Under the pieces are notes generated by a model, which worked only from the letters and a program-made list of their open reading frames with translations, did not search any database and was not told the DNA's origin. From an uncultured Chlorobiaceae bacterium (lineage in GTDB: Bacteria > Bacteroidota > Chlorobiia > Chlorobiales > Chlorobiaceae): a DNA stretch of 64,000 nucleotides. The position numbers and the translations under genes were made by a program. Of this stretch, positions 36,926-46,066 are shown piece after piece. The stretch lies in contig CAJEXI010000003.1 of assembly GCA_903994455.1 (NCBI GenBank), positions 1 to 64,000 on the forward strand. Direction: 5' to 3'. Every line of letters begins with the position of its first letter. Within the stretch, counting starts at the first letter, position 1.

Positions 36926-39481
36926 TCACCCCATATTCTCCAGCCGCTTGTAAAAAAAGTGCTTCGTCACCTCCGCTGACACAATATACAGCACCACAAT
37001 CAGCAGCATCCAGCCATAGAAGATCGGAGGCAACTGTGCAAAGCCAAACGTCGCGGCCAGCGGTGTAAAAGGCAGCGCCAGTACTGCAAGAACCACAAGT
37101 ATTGTCGCAGCCAGCAAATACTTGCCGGGAAGGCTTTTGAAAAATGGCAGGCGCGTTCGAATCACCAGCACAATAAGCGAGGCGGAGATGACTGATTCAA
37201 CAAACCAGCCGGTCTGAAACTCTGCTTCTTTGGCGTGTAGCACATAATGCAAGACTCCAAAGGTGAAAAAGTCAAAAAAGGAGCTGAGAATCCCGAAGGT
37301 GATCATGTAGCGCTGGATAAAGTGAATATCCCATCGATGCGGCTGGGCAATGTTGATGGCATCAACGCGGTCGGTGGAGATGGTCAACTCTGGTACGTCG
37401 GTCAACAGGTTGGTCAGCAGAATCTGTTTTGGCAGCAGCGGCAGAAACGGCAGAAACAGGGAAGCCCCGGCCATGCTGAACATGTTGCCAAAATTGGCGC
37501 TGGTCGCCATAAAGACATACTTCATAGTGTTCGTGAAAGTTTTGCGCCCCTCAATAATGCCCTGCTCCAATACCTTCAGGTCATGGTTAAGCAGTACAAT
37601 CTCGGCAGCCTCCTTGGCCACATCCACCGCAGAGTCAACCGAAATTCCCACATCAGCGGCATGAAGCGCCGAAGCGTCGTTGATGCCGTCGCCCATAAAG
37701 CCCACAACGTTCCCGCCCTTTTTGAGCGCGAGAATGATGCGCTCCTTCTGGTTCGGCTCCACTTCAGCAAAAATGTCGGTGAGCACCGCTTGCTGCATCA
37801 GCGCCCGATCACTCATCTTGCGAATATCCGGGCCGGAGAGGATGACCGGCTTGGCAATGCCGATCTGCCGTCCAAGACTTGCTGCCACCAGCGCATTGTC
37901 GCCGGTAATAATTTTCAGGGCAACACCGAGTTTCTTGAGATTTTGAATCGTTCCCTTAACGTGATCCTTGGGAGGATCAAAAAAGGTGATAAAGCCGAGA
38001 AAGATCATCTCCGACTCATCGTTGCGGCTAAAATTCTGCTGAGGGTTACCGGCTTTCCATGCAACGCCAAGCGTGCGGTAGCCGTCAGTGCTGAGCTGCT
38101 CATAGTGCTCCATAATCTGAGCCCGCTTTTCCTCAAGCGCAACAAGTGTTCCGTCTTCACTTTCCGCCATGCTGCACACCTCCAGCACCTTCCTGAGCGC
38201 CCCTTTTGTAATCACAATATTTTCAGAAGCATTACGGATCTGAACGGTCAGGCGTTTCCGGATAAAATCATAAGGAACCTCGCTCTGTACTTCAAAGAGA
38301 TCTTTTCTTCCGGGGAGGCTGTTGGAAATGGCCTCATCAATAGGATTTTGGAACCCCTTTTGAAGGGAGGCATTCAGCCATGCGTAGTGCAGCACCTTGT
38401 CCGACGGATCGCCTGTAAAAGATAACGCCTTATGCAATTTTACTTTACCCTCTGTAATTGTGCCCGTTTTATCGGAGCAGAGGATGTTCATGCTTCCAAA
38501 GTTTTCGATGGAAGAGAGCCGCTTCACAATCACCTGCTGCTTGGCCATATTGCGGGCTCCGGAGGCCAGGTTCACACTGATAATAGCAGGCAGCAATTGG
38601 GGAGTAAGGCCTACGGCAAGCGCCAGAGAGAAGAGAAAAGAGTCAAGAATCGGCTTCTGCAAAAAGACATTGGCGGCAAAAATGATGACCACCAGAACCA
38701 TGGTAATCTCCATCAGCATATAGCCAAACCTGCGAACGCCATGTTCAAAATCGGTTTCAGGAGCCTTATGCCGAAGGGAGCTGGAAATTTTTCCAAACTC
38801 GGTCTGCATTGCCGTTCCCATAACCAGCGCGGTTGCTTTTCCGCTGATGATATGAGCGCCCATAAAGAGGGTATTGCTTCGTTTTGCCAATGGTGTGTCG
38901 GCTGCAAGAACGCCGCTGTTTTTTTCGACAGGGTAGGTTTCACCCGTGAAGGCGGCTTCATCCACAAACAGCTCTTTTGATTCAAGGAGAAGAGAGTCGC
39001 CGGGAATCACATCTCCGGCGGAGAGTAACACCACGTCACCCGGCACAATCTCTTCGATGTGCAACTCTTTCTCCTGCCCGTCACGGAGTACCCGGCACTG
39101 GATCTGCACCATTTTCATCAATTGATCGACCGCACTGGCGGCACCCTTCTCCTGCCACCAGCCCAGCAAGCCACTGACCATAACAATAAGCAGAATAATG
39201 ATCGCATCAGTTTGATCACGCAGGGCAAAAGAGAGTGCTGCGGCAAAGATCAGGAGCAACGTTACCGGGCTTTTGAATTGCTGCAGAAACAGCATGAGTG
39301 AGGAAGTTTTTGAACCTCCTTTCAAAGTGTTCGGGCCGTACTGCTTCAATCGCTCCTGGGCGTTTTTTTCTGACAAGCCCTGGGCATTCGTACCAAGGCT
39401 CAGAAGGGCCTTTTCTGCAGAGAGAGACCAAAAATTCTCTTCAACCTTGCCCGGAGGCGCTTTCTTTTGTTCCATTTTCAT
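36926..39481 (-). CDS. mgtA: Mg2+-importing P-type ATPase
   Basis: An 851-residue P-type ATPase of the MgtA/MgtB (P3B) group, importing Mg2+. It has the phosphorylation loop CSDKTGTITEG, the membrane motif VGLTPQLLPAI, the hinge GFMGDGINDASALHAADVGI, TGDNALVA, and the C-terminal membrane helices with LLTNLLTDVPELTISTD. Full length. Two ATGs, 6 nt apart, are possible starts. It is convergent with the NACHT gene, and no MgtC-like partner is seen. Confidence 0.9.
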   Translation of the reverse strand: MKMEQKKAPPGKVEENFWSLSAEKALLSLGTNAQGLSEKNAQERLKQYGPNTLKGGSKTSSLMLFLQQFKSPVTLLLIFAAALSFALRDQTDAIIILLIVMVSGLLGWWQEKGAASAVDQLMKMVQIQCRVLRDGQEKELHIEEIVPGDVVLLSAGDVIPGDSLLLESKELFVDEAAFTGETYPVEKNSGVLAADTPLAKRSNTLFMGAHIISGKATALVMGTAMQTEFGKISSSLRHKAPETDFEHGVRRFGYMLMEITMVLVVIIFAANVFLQKPILDSFLFSLALAVGLTPQLLPAIISVNLASGARNMAKQQVIVKRLSSIENFGSMNILCSDKTGTITEGKVKLHKALSFTGDPSDKVLHYAWLNASLQKGFQNPIDEAISNSLPGRKDLFEVQSEVPYDFIRKRLTVQIRNASENIVITKGALRKVLEVCSMAESEDGTLVALEEKRAQIMEHYEQLSTDGYRTLGVAWKAGNPQQNFSRNDESEMIFLGFITFFDPPKDHVKGTIQNLKKLGVALKIITGDNALVAASLGRQIGIAKPVILSGPDIRKMSDRALMQQAVLTDIFAEVEPNQKERIILALKKGGNVVGFMGDGINDASALHAADVGISVDSAVDVAKEAAEIVLLNHDLKVLEQGIIEGRKTFTNTMKYVFMATSANFGNMFSMAGASLFLPFLPLLPKQILLTNLLTDVPELTISTDRVDAINIAQPHRWDIHFIQRYMITFGILSSFFDFFTFGVLHYVLHAKEAEFQTGWFVESVISASLIVLVIRTRLPFFKSLPGKYLLAATILVVLAVLALPFTPLAATFGFAQLPPIFYGWMLLIVVLYIVSAEVTKHFFYKRLENMG

Positions 39482-39645
39482 CCCCTGTCTTCGTGATTCT
39501 GCTATTACCCTGAAGCATAGGCAGAAACGCGCCTACTTGCAACAAGAATCTTGAGATTCCAAATCCGGCAGAGACTTGCTGAATTATTATTGGCTAAAAA
39601 ATCCGCGATTTCGTGTAAGGAAAATCATTCGGTAGATTATAGCGA

Positions 39646-39930
39646 GATTGCCGCATTATTTGTTTGAGATAAGAACCGTGATGATTGAATTTATACCCTG
39701 ATGCTCAAAAAACTCCGGACAAGAATCACTGACCGTAACCTATGGCCCCGCAACTGGTGGTATCCTGGGCCCAAAAAGGATAACCGTCATGCTGATGTGG
39801 TCAAGATGCTGCATGAGAGCCATTCAAAAGCGATCAATAAAACAATGCTCTCGCTGCTTGGTGTCGGCTTGTACAGTCTGCTGGCGGTGGTTGGCTCACC
39901 CGACAAGTCGCTGATTGCTACCAACAGCTC
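39646..39930 (+). repeat. Segmental duplication, copy 1
   Basis: The region upstream of and including the first ~75 codons of the pentapeptide gene is repeated, with substitutions and a small indel, at 46843-47127. Shared stretches include CTGATGCTCAAAAAA around the start codon and TGTACAGTCTGCTGGCGGTG. Only this copy leads into a full gene. Confidence 0.75.
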
Positions 39931-41590
39931 TATTCAAACACCACTGGTCGGAACCTCAATCTCTTTTCAGGGTTTTCTGATAGTCTCGCCCTTTCTTCTT
40001 GTCATTCTGACCGTCTATCTTCACATTCTGTATGGCAAATGGCTGCTGCTTGAAACAAAGCGAGAAGATCTGAACAAAGAGCCAGCGAACGCCGGTGAGC
40101 CAACCATTGAGAGTGTTCCAGCCATTTTCAGTTTTAGCGACCGTCTGCCCCGGTTTGTCACCACCTTTATCTTTTACTGGTTTGTGCCGTTGATCTTGTG
40201 CGTCATGGCCTCCAAGGCGTTCGCTCTCAAAGAGTTGATTCGCCCTATGTTTTATGTCGCCTCTGTCGTGACACTTGCTCTTCTTTTTTTGCGGATTAAT
40301 CGTTGTCCCGAAAGGAAACGGTTCTGGCGAAATGCTCCGCGCTGGATACTTCTCGCACTGCTTGTTGCGTTTATGGGTTATTTTCCCTCTGTTTCCGACT
40401 CATTCCGCAGGCCACTGAATCTCCAGCGGGAAGATCTTCATGAAGCCTGGCTGCAAGGGCTGGATTTGACCGGCGCTGATATGAGTAATGCCAATCTGAA
40501 AGGGGCAAACCTCAGCGGTGCTATTCTTCAAAAAGCACATCTTGATGAAGCCAATTTGCTCGATGCTGATCTCAGAACGGCAAAACTTCAGGGTGCCTCC
40601 CTTAACAAAGCCAATCTTCAGAAAGCAAAGCTGACCTTCGCCAATTTTGAGGAAGCCGACCTCACGTTAGCGACTTTTACTGGTGCGACTCTCCAGAATA
40701 CCAATTTTCAGAGTGCTGATATCAGGTATGCCAATTTCAGGGATTTCGTAAAAGAAGGAGAGTTTGATTCCCATCGGCTCAAATATGCCCAAAATTGGGA
40801 AAAGGCGTTTTACAGCAGTGAGTTGCTTGCAGATCTCAAGCTGCCAAAAAGCCACAATGATGACCTGAACAAGGATTGGGACAAAACGTATGCTGAAGTG
40901 GAGCACTATCAATCGGAGAATAGTTTTCAAAACCTTCTCAAGGCAGGGTATCGAGTGGTTGAGCATCACGTCAAAAAGAATTTTCAAATGGTTAAGCGTT
41001 GGTTGAATATCGATGATAAGGGTACGGTTCCTGTCGTGGATGTTGGCGATGAGTATGGTGGTGGGATAGTTGCCTATATCTACCAGCCAGGTGACGTGGG
41101 TTACGATGAAAATGAACAGCACGGGTTGATTGCTGCTAAATCAGATATCAGTGTTAATTACACCGATGTGTGGAGTGATCGGACTCAAACTGTTCGTTTT
41201 CGATGGAGTACGGGAGAAACGGAAAAAGAGGGTAACGCTGATTATGCCTTGCAGGAACTTCTCAACACCAGTACACGGTTAGGTGAAGGTGCGGCCAATA
41301 CCGAAAAAATATTAGCGAAGTATCCGGCGAAAAAGTATCCCTATACTGCGGCGGCAGTTGCGAGAGCATATCGTGGCGGAGGTTTTGAAGACTGGTATTT
41401 ACCGAGCAAAAGGGAACTCAACAAACTATATTACGCCAAAAGTGCTGTTGGCGGTTTTTCCGACAACTACTACTGGAGTTCTACGGAGTACAGTGCGGAT
41501 CTCGCGTGGGGCCAGTACTTCGGCAATGGCGCCCAGAACGCCAGCAGTAAGAGTTTCGGGGGGTGTGTTCGGGCGGTGCGGGCTTTTTAA
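39701..41590 (+). CDS. Pentapeptide-repeat membrane protein with variable DUF1566 lectin-like domain
   Basis: A 629-residue protein. The N-terminal ~240 residues hold about five membrane helices (for example GFLIVSPFLLVILTVYLHIL and FVTTFIFYWFVPLILCVMA). Residues ~242-349 are pentapeptide repeats (ADMSNANLKGANLSGAILQK type). After a linker, from about residue 450, comes a DUF1566/Lcl-type C-type-lectin-like domain (VGDEYGGGIVAYI, GFEDWYLPSKRELNKLYY, YWSSTEYS, CVRAVRAF). The last 43 codons are a DGR-like variable region shared with two TIR proteins in this window. The membrane anchor plus a diversified C-terminal domain suggests a displayed receptor, inside or outside not determined. Confidence 0.85.
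   Translation: MLKKLRTRITDRNLWPRNWWYPGPKKDNRHADVVKMLHESHSKAINKTMLSLLGVGLYSLLAVVGSPDKSLIATNSSIQTPLVGTSISFQGFLIVSPFLLVILTVYLHILYGKWLLLETKREDLNKEPANAGEPTIESVPAIFSFSDRLPRFVTTFIFYWFVPLILCVMASKAFALKELIRPMFYVASVVTLALLFLRINRCPERKRFWRNAPRWILLALLVAFMGYFPSVSDSFRRPLNLQREDLHEAWLQGLDLTGADMSNANLKGANLSGAILQKAHLDEANLLDADLRTAKLQGASLNKANLQKAKLTFANFEEADLTLATFTGATLQNTNFQSADIRYANFRDFVKEGEFDSHRLKYAQNWEKAFYSSELLADLKLPKSHNDDLNKDWDKTYAEVEHYQSENSFQNLLKAGYRVVEHHVKKNFQMVKRWLNIDDKGTVPVVDVGDEYGGGIVAYIYQPGDVGYDENEQHGLIAAKSDISVNYTDVWSDRTQTVRFRWSTGETEKEGNADYALQELLNTSTRLGEGAANTEKILAKYPAKKYPYTAAAVARAYRGGGFEDWYLPSKRELNKLYYAKSAVGGFSDNYYWSSTEYSADLAWGQYFGNGAQNASSKSFGGCVRAVRAF
41462..41590 (+). other. DGR-like variable region VR-A
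   Basis: The last 43 codons of the pentapeptide gene. Compared with VR-B and VR-C, scaffold codons are fixed (TAC TGG AGT TCT ACG GAG, TGG-CAG, AAG AGT, TGT GTT CGG GCG GTG CGG GCT TTT TAA). About 17 positions differ in bases 1-2 while keeping C or T in base 3, as expected from adenine-targeted mutagenesis of AAC/AAT template codons. Upstream (from 41429) and downstream sequence is nearly invariant between A and B. Confidence 0.75.
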
Positions 41591-41644
41591 CTATTTATCT
41601 ATTCAACAATTAAGGGGGTACCGGGGGCAACGCCCCCAGTCGAA
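41591..41644 (+). repeat. Invariant segment with hairpin downstream of VR-A
   Basis: A 54-bp segment after the stop codon, identical to 45216-45269. It contains GGGGGC-AAC-GCCCCC (41623-41637), a 6-bp GC stem. In the Bordetella phage DGR a hairpin just downstream of VR helps target recognition; the G+C-rich end of VR plus this hairpin is the likely equivalent of that initiation site. Confidence 0.65.
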
Positions 41645-41673
41645 AAATATTTTGGATTATGGCGTTTTACTAT

Positions 41674-41715
41674 GATTTTATGGTGCATCGTGATGTCAAC
41701 GGTGGCGAATTCTGA
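41674..41715 (+). pseudogene. Possible Avd stump downstream of VR-A
   Basis: Frame DFMVHRDVNGGEF then stop aligns in position and sequence with the longer stump DFTVYRDIYRLIL at 45298. Only about seven codons remain recognisable before the sequence diverges. Confidence 0.35.
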
Positions 41716-41870
41716 ATATCTGAAAATAATCAAGCAAGTGAGGCATAGAACAAGTGGATAAAAGAGTGTGGTTTTAAGGACTAACGCTATCGCAGGAATT
41801 GCAAACCGGACTTGAAAAAGCAGCAGATGCTGATTGTTGCGCATCTAATTTAAAATAAAGGCACTATAAT

Positions 41871-43556
41871 ATGTTAGAGCAAGAACTCTATGAATATTTG
41901 ACCCTGCATTTTCCTGAAGAAAATGAGCATTGCGAATGGAAAGCCTTTGGCAATTTGCGCAATGCCGTTTCGGGTTCTGCCGGTGATGATGTGATTTCTT
42001 ATGTGTCTGCTCTTGCCAACATGGAAGGCGGGGATTTGGTTATAGGTGTAGAGGATAAAACCCTGCGCATTATCGGTATTCAAAACCTTCATGATTATAC
42101 ACCAGTAAATTTTCCTTTCCGCATCATTGGTAATTGTACCCATCTTCCGAGTGAAGGTTTAAGGGTAGAGCCATTGATCACTTCAGATACCAACAAAACT
42201 GTTTGGGTATTGCATATCCCCAAACATCTGCCACGTCAGCCTGTAATTGCTCATAGAAAAGCATGGCAGCGTAGTGGTGATAGTTTAATTGAATTGACTC
42301 AGAGCAGAAGGGATGCGATTTTAATGGAACCGCTCCATACGGCGGATGACTGGAGTGCCGGTATCTGCCCAACGGTCACGATCAGTCAATTAGATGAGAT
42401 GGCCATTGCCAAAGCCAAATTCAATTACAAAATAAAAAATCCCCGTATTACCGAAGAGGTAGATGGGTGGGATACTATGACTTTTCTTGCAAAGAGCCGA
42501 TTGATAGTGAATGGAAAAATCACCCGAGCCGCTGTTTTGCTGCTTGGCAAGCCGGAGGCAACGGTACAATTGCATCCCGTACAGCCGCAGATTAGCTGGG
42601 TACTGTACAGCAAAGAAAAAATTGAAAAGGATTACCAACATTTTTATCCGCCATACATCATTGCTGTCGATGAGGTATTTGCAAAAATTCGTAATCTCAA
42701 ATATCGCTATCTCAAAGAGGGCACTTTGTTCCCTGATGAAGTGGATCAGTACGACCAGCAGAATATCAAAGAAGCGTTGAGTAATTGCATCGCCCATAAG
42801 GATTATAACCTGGGTTCAAGGGTTTCTGTTGCTGAAAATGAAGATGGATACATCTCGTTTACAAATCCAGGCTCCTTTCTTCCCGGGAGCATTCAGGAGG
42901 TTATCGATAGCGAAGAACCGCCTTCATTTTACAGAAACACCCTGCTGGTTACCACTATGGAGTCCTTCAATATGATTGATTCCATTGGCAGCGGTATCAA
43001 GCGGATGTTCAGGGTGCAGCGAGAGAGGTTTTTTCCAATGCCCGATTACGATTTTTCAGGGAACAAGGTAAAAGTAACACTTACTGGAAAAGTGCTGGAT
43101 ATGGACTATGCGAGGGTTCTTGCCCGAAACCCCAAGTTAAGTTTAAACCAGATTATTCTTCTCGATAAAGTACAGAAACGGAAGCCTCTTTTGGAGGCAG
43201 AAATAAAGCTGCTGAGGGCAAAAGGTCTTATTGAAGGTAAAAAACCCAATATTATTATTTCGGCAAAAGAAGCACAAACCACAGGACAAAAAGCAGTTTA
43301 CACCCGAAACAAAGCCTTTTCCAAGCAGCAGTATTTTGATTGGATTATGCAGGGTATTCAAGATCATGGTTCACTTTCCCGCAAAGACATCGAAGAGTTG
43401 GTTTGGACGAAACTGTCTGATTTATACGATGAAAAGCAGAAAAAAAAGAAAATCACCAATCTTATTTCTGAAATGAGTCGGAATGAAACGATAAAGAATG
43501 TGGGTTCGGATGCTGCTCCAAAATGGGTTTTAAAGGAGCAAGAGGGAAATATTTAA
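41871..43556 (+). CDS. Schlafen/AlbA_2-domain ATP-binding protein
   Basis: A 561-residue protein with an N-terminal AlbA_2 (Schlafen-like) domain (EWKAFGNLRNAV, SYVSALANMEGGDLVIGVED, YGI-like LHIPKHLPRQPVI). It continues with a GHKL-like ATP-binding part of the RecG-related AAA-4/HATPase_c_4 group (QNIKEALSNCIAHKDYN, GYISFTNPGSF, GSGIKRMFRVQ) and a C-terminal helical winged-helix region rich in lysine. Annotated family members are called putative transcriptional regulators, and many lie in defence islands. The lower G+C than the core genes fits an acquired gene. The molecular function is unknown. Confidence 0.82.
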   Translation: MLEQELYEYLTLHFPEENEHCEWKAFGNLRNAVSGSAGDDVISYVSALANMEGGDLVIGVEDKTLRIIGIQNLHDYTPVNFPFRIIGNCTHLPSEGLRVEPLITSDTNKTVWVLHIPKHLPRQPVIAHRKAWQRSGDSLIELTQSRRDAILMEPLHTADDWSAGICPTVTISQLDEMAIAKAKFNYKIKNPRITEEVDGWDTMTFLAKSRLIVNGKITRAAVLLLGKPEATVQLHPVQPQISWVLYSKEKIEKDYQHFYPPYIIAVDEVFAKIRNLKYRYLKEGTLFPDEVDQYDQQNIKEALSNCIAHKDYNLGSRVSVAENEDGYISFTNPGSFLPGSIQEVIDSEEPPSFYRNTLLVTTMESFNMIDSIGSGIKRMFRVQRERFFPMPDYDFSGNKVKVTLTGKVLDMDYARVLARNPKLSLNQIILLDKVQKRKPLLEAEIKLLRAKGLIEGKKPNIIISAKEAQTTGQKAVYTRNKAFSKQQYFDWIMQGIQDHGSLSRKDIEELVWTKLSDLYDEKQKKKKITNLISEMSRNETIKNVGSDAAPKWVLKEQEGNI

Positions 43557-43567
43557 AGAGAAAAGAT

Positions 43568-43611
43568 TAGAAGAGATTTAGAAGAGATTTAGAAGAGATT
43601 TAGAAGAGATT
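43568..43611. repeat. Four perfect 11-bp tandem repeats
   Basis: TAGAAGAGATT is repeated four times without change just after the Schlafen-like gene. The purine-rich array is probably slippage-prone; no function is seen. Confidence 0.85.
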
Positions 43612-43943
43612 CTATAGGAGATATTTGGATAACTTATTACTAATCAATAGGATATTCTCTTATAGGAAGCAGTTGTTTCGCCGGTTCTAAAGGTTGTGAG
43701 GTCAGTTTCCTGCGAGAGTAGAGGGACATGTAAATCTCCTTTGCCAGTATCAGGTATATCGTTTTCTGGAAACTCAAACGTTCTTCAGCTTTTCAAAATG
43801 CGGTGGAGGTTGCGAAAACTGAAGACCAAAAATTCGGCGATTTCGTGTATGGAAAATCATTCGGAGGATATTAAGTTTTCGACGCGGTTTGATTATGCTG
43901 AAGCGTTGGGGAAAAAGTATCCGGAATAGTGAAAGGGAAGCGA
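43612..43943. other. Degenerate stretch with dispersed duplicate
   Basis: No intact gene. A block at about 43829-43870 (CGATTTCGTGTATGGAAAAT and neighbours) repeats, with changes, the sequence at about 39597-39640 upstream of the pentapeptide gene. A 77-codon frame at 43696-43929 has no recognisable domain; I treat it as debris. Confidence 0.45.
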
Positions 43944-44105
43944 CGTATTACAGCAGATACGGCATTGCGCCTTTCATAATATTTCGGCAATTCCGCAAAG
44001 TTCTGGCTGGGTCTGCAAAATGACTATGACCTTGAGGAGAGGATGCAGATCAAGAGAGAAGCAATACATTCTATACTTCGCTGCAAGAGTAGCGTCATGG
44101 CATAA
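43944..44105 (+). pseudogene. HigA-type antitoxin remnant with in-frame stop
   Basis: The frame reads RITADTALRLS-stop-YFGNSAKFWLGLQNDYDLEE..., the conserved middle and end of HigA/VapI-type XRE antitoxins (ITADTALRLSRYFGNS-FWLNLQ-DYDL). The TAA at 43977-43979 interrupts it. The N-terminal half of the HTH and any HigB partner are missing. Confidence 0.7.
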
Positions 44106-44348
44106 CGCCCGGTCACTCCAAGGGCGTGGTTATGTTACAACCCACTATCTTGAGGAGTAAACAGGTGGCCTGTGCTGCGATACATGGATCTGCCATTGCG
44201 TAGTGCACTTGGCTGAAAACATCCCCCTCATTGCTGATAAGCGAAAAAATTAACACCATCTTTGTTCTTGTTGGTATAAAAAAAAGGTAAATGGCTATAT
44301 TCCTTGAGAATAAAGGAGAGTTGCAGTAAAAGAGTTAACCGGTGAATC
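44106..44348. other. Non-coding leader of the TIR gene
   Basis: 243 bp without a supported gene. TTGTTC (44261-44266) followed by A+T-rich sequence could hold the promoter of the TIR gene, but no clear -10/-35 pair or strong ribosome site is seen. Confidence 0.3.
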
Positions 44349-45215
44349 ATGGCCGATATTTTTATTAGCTATGCTCGTGAAGATTTAGTGCGAGTCATAC
44401 CAATTGCAAAAGAGCTTGAAAAGGTTGGTTGGAGTGTATTTTGGGATAAAAAAACTCCTCCCGGCAAACAATGGAGGATTTATCTCAAGGAGAGGCTTGA
44501 TGAGTCATGTTGTGTGCTTGTTGTCTGGTCTCCCGACTCGATAAAGTCCCATTGGGTTCATGCTGAAGCCGATGAGGCTCTTAATCGGAATATTCTGATT
44601 CCGCTCCTGCTTGATGAAGTTACGCCTCCGTTTGGTCTTGGTCATATTCAGGCCGCCGATCTCTCCAACTGGCAGCAAAACCGTGATGACCCGGAATTCC
44701 GGCAGCTTATTGCGGCCATCACCGATATCATTCCGCTACCACAAAAATCGACACCAAAGCCAGCTTTGTCGACCGTTGTTCCTGCGCCAGGCCAGAAACC
44801 AGTCGCAACAGCTCTACAGGAGATGCCCGCCAGCCAGCAGTCAGCAGCTTCCATGCTGAATATTGGTGACGAATATGGTGGCGGTAAAATAGCCTGGCTT
44901 GATGCTTCAGGTCAGCACGGACTTATTGCGGCAAAAGCTGATCTTCCTGGCAGAGATATTACTTGGGAAGCTGCAAAGAAAGCGTGTCGGGAGTTAGTGA
45001 ACAATGGGTATAGCGACTGGTATTTGCCAACGAAGGAAGAGTTAAACAAGTTATATTACGCCAAAAGTGCTGTTGGCGGTTTTTCCGACTACACCTACTG
45101 GAGTTCTACGGAGAACGGTGCAGGTGGCGCGTGGATACAGTTCTTCGCCAGTGGCAACCAGTACTACAACAATAAGAGTGTGGGGTGGTGTGTTCGGGCG
45201 GTGCGGGCTTTTTAA
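44349..45215 (+). CDS. TIR-domain protein with variable DUF1566 lectin-like domain
   Basis: A 288-residue protein. Residues 1-~135 are a TIR domain: MADIFISYAREDLVRVI, GWSVFWDKKTPPGK, CCVLVVWSPDSIKSHWVHAE, with Glu73 at the place of the catalytic Glu of TIR NADases. After a Pro/Gln-rich linker, residues ~172-288 form a DUF1566/C-type-lectin-like domain (IGDEYGGGKIAWLDASGQHG, YLPTKEELNKLYYAK, YWSSTENG, CVRAVRAF). The last 43 codons are a DGR-like variable region. An NAD-consuming or scaffold TIR effector joined to a mutable recognition surface is the most direct reading. There is no signal peptide or membrane helix, so it is cytoplasmic. Confidence 0.85.
   Translation: MADIFISYAREDLVRVIPIAKELEKVGWSVFWDKKTPPGKQWRIYLKERLDESCCVLVVWSPDSIKSHWVHAEADEALNRNILIPLLLDEVTPPFGLGHIQAADLSNWQQNRDDPEFRQLIAAITDIIPLPQKSTPKPALSTVVPAPGQKPVATALQEMPASQQSAASMLNIGDEYGGGKIAWLDASGQHGLIAAKADLPGRDITWEAAKKACRELVNNGYSDWYLPTKEELNKLYYAKSAVGGFSDYTYWSSTENGAGGAWIQFFASGNQYYNNKSVGWCVRAVRAF
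45087..45215 (+). other. DGR-like variable region VR-B
   Basis: The last 43 codons of the TIR gene. Pairwise with VR-A, changed codons are for example AAC/TAC, TAC/ACC, AGT/GGT, CTC/GGC, GCC/AAC, GCC/TAC, AGC/AAC and AGT/AAT, while the intervening scaffold codons and the 3' 26 bp are identical. The excess of AAY or AAY-derived codons against near-perfect flanks is the expected trace of template-directed adenine mutagenesis. Confidence 0.78.
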
Positions 45216-45269
45216 CTATTTATCTATTCAACAATTAAGGGGGTACCGGGGGCAACGCCCCCAGTCGAA
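45216..45269 (+). repeat. Invariant segment with hairpin downstream of VR-B
   Basis: Identical to the segment after VR-A, including GGGGGC-AAC-GCCCCC (stem 45248-45253 with 45257-45262). Sequence similarity to the VR-A flank continues, less perfectly, to about 45315. Confidence 0.65.
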
Positions 45270-45297
45270 TTTTTTTTGGGCCACAGTATTTTACTCT

Positions 45298-45453
45298 GAT
45301 TTCACAGTGTATCGTGATATCTATCGTCTGATCCTGAAAATCTTTGAAGACACCAAAGATTTTCAGCATAAATACAAATCCACTCTTGACCAGGATCTCA
45401 AACAAGATCGCCCGAGAGTGTACAATTTTGCCATATATGGAGATAAAAAGTGA
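45298..45453 (+). pseudogene. Avd-like accessory gene stump
   Basis: The frame reads DFTVYRDIYRLILKIFEDTK, then DFQHKYKSTLDQDLKQD, and then loses similarity before a stop. This looks like the N-terminal helices of the four-helix-bundle DGR accessory protein Avd (pattern YK-xY-L----ELTK-F-KEYKYTLGQDLK). In complete DGRs avd follows the variable region and precedes the template and the reverse transcriptase. The rest of avd, the template and the RT gene are missing, replaced by an ATPase remnant. The identification is from memory of the family. Confidence 0.5.
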
Positions 45454-46066
45454 AAATCAAACAACTGGATATTGAGGGTTTTCGTTCTCTCCGAAACGTA
45501 ACATGGATGCCCGGCGATCTCAAGGTGATTATCGGCCCCAACGGAACCGGCAAGTCTAATCTTTTGCGTTTTTTTGGAGTTGATGGCAATTTCTGCCCAA
45601 GGAAGGCCGGGCAAATATATTCAGTCGTCAGGTGGAATGGATTCAATCGTTTGGGATGGTGTGGCATCATCCATCAAGTTTTCTCTGGAAACAATGGAAG
45701 ATGGGCTCTATTCAGGGGGAAAACAGTATGAGCTTGAATTAGCAAGAGTTGGAAAAACGGGTTGATCCTGATGGGCAAAATCTTGTCAGTGTGCTGCATA
45801 CGCTCTATACCGGCGATCGTGATTTCAAGAGGGATATTAATTCCGCCATGCGGGCTGCCTTTGGTGATGATTTTGAAGAGTTGGTATTTCCGCCAGCATC
45901 CGATCAGAGAATACAAATGCGGATTCACTGGAAATCATTGCAACGGGAGCAATCGGCGGCTGAACTTTCGGATGGAACACTCCGTTTTCTTTTTTTGCTG
46001 ACCGTTCTTGCAAGTTCATCTCCCTCTTCGGGTATTGCCATTGAATTCAGGTGGCGAAATTGCTGA
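45450..46066 (+). pseudogene. Frameshifted AAA/SMC-like ATPase
   Basis: The first frame gives MKIKQLDIEGFRSLRNVTW and the Walker A IIGPNGTGKSNLLRFFG, the start of an AAA_21/RecF-like predicted ATPase. The continuation lies in another frame (GRPGKYIQSSGGMDSIVWDG...YELELARVGK). After ~45750 a third frame resumes (PDGQNLVSVLHTLYTGD..., DFEELVFP, AAELSDGTLRFLFLLTVLAS). There are at least two frame breaks, and the Walker B end is missing. A dead gene, likely once a defence-type ATPase. Confidence 0.75.

Noticed and set aside
37247..38425. 392-codon plus-strand frame opposite mgtA
   Set aside because: Antisense to an intact P-type ATPase; no recognisable domain.
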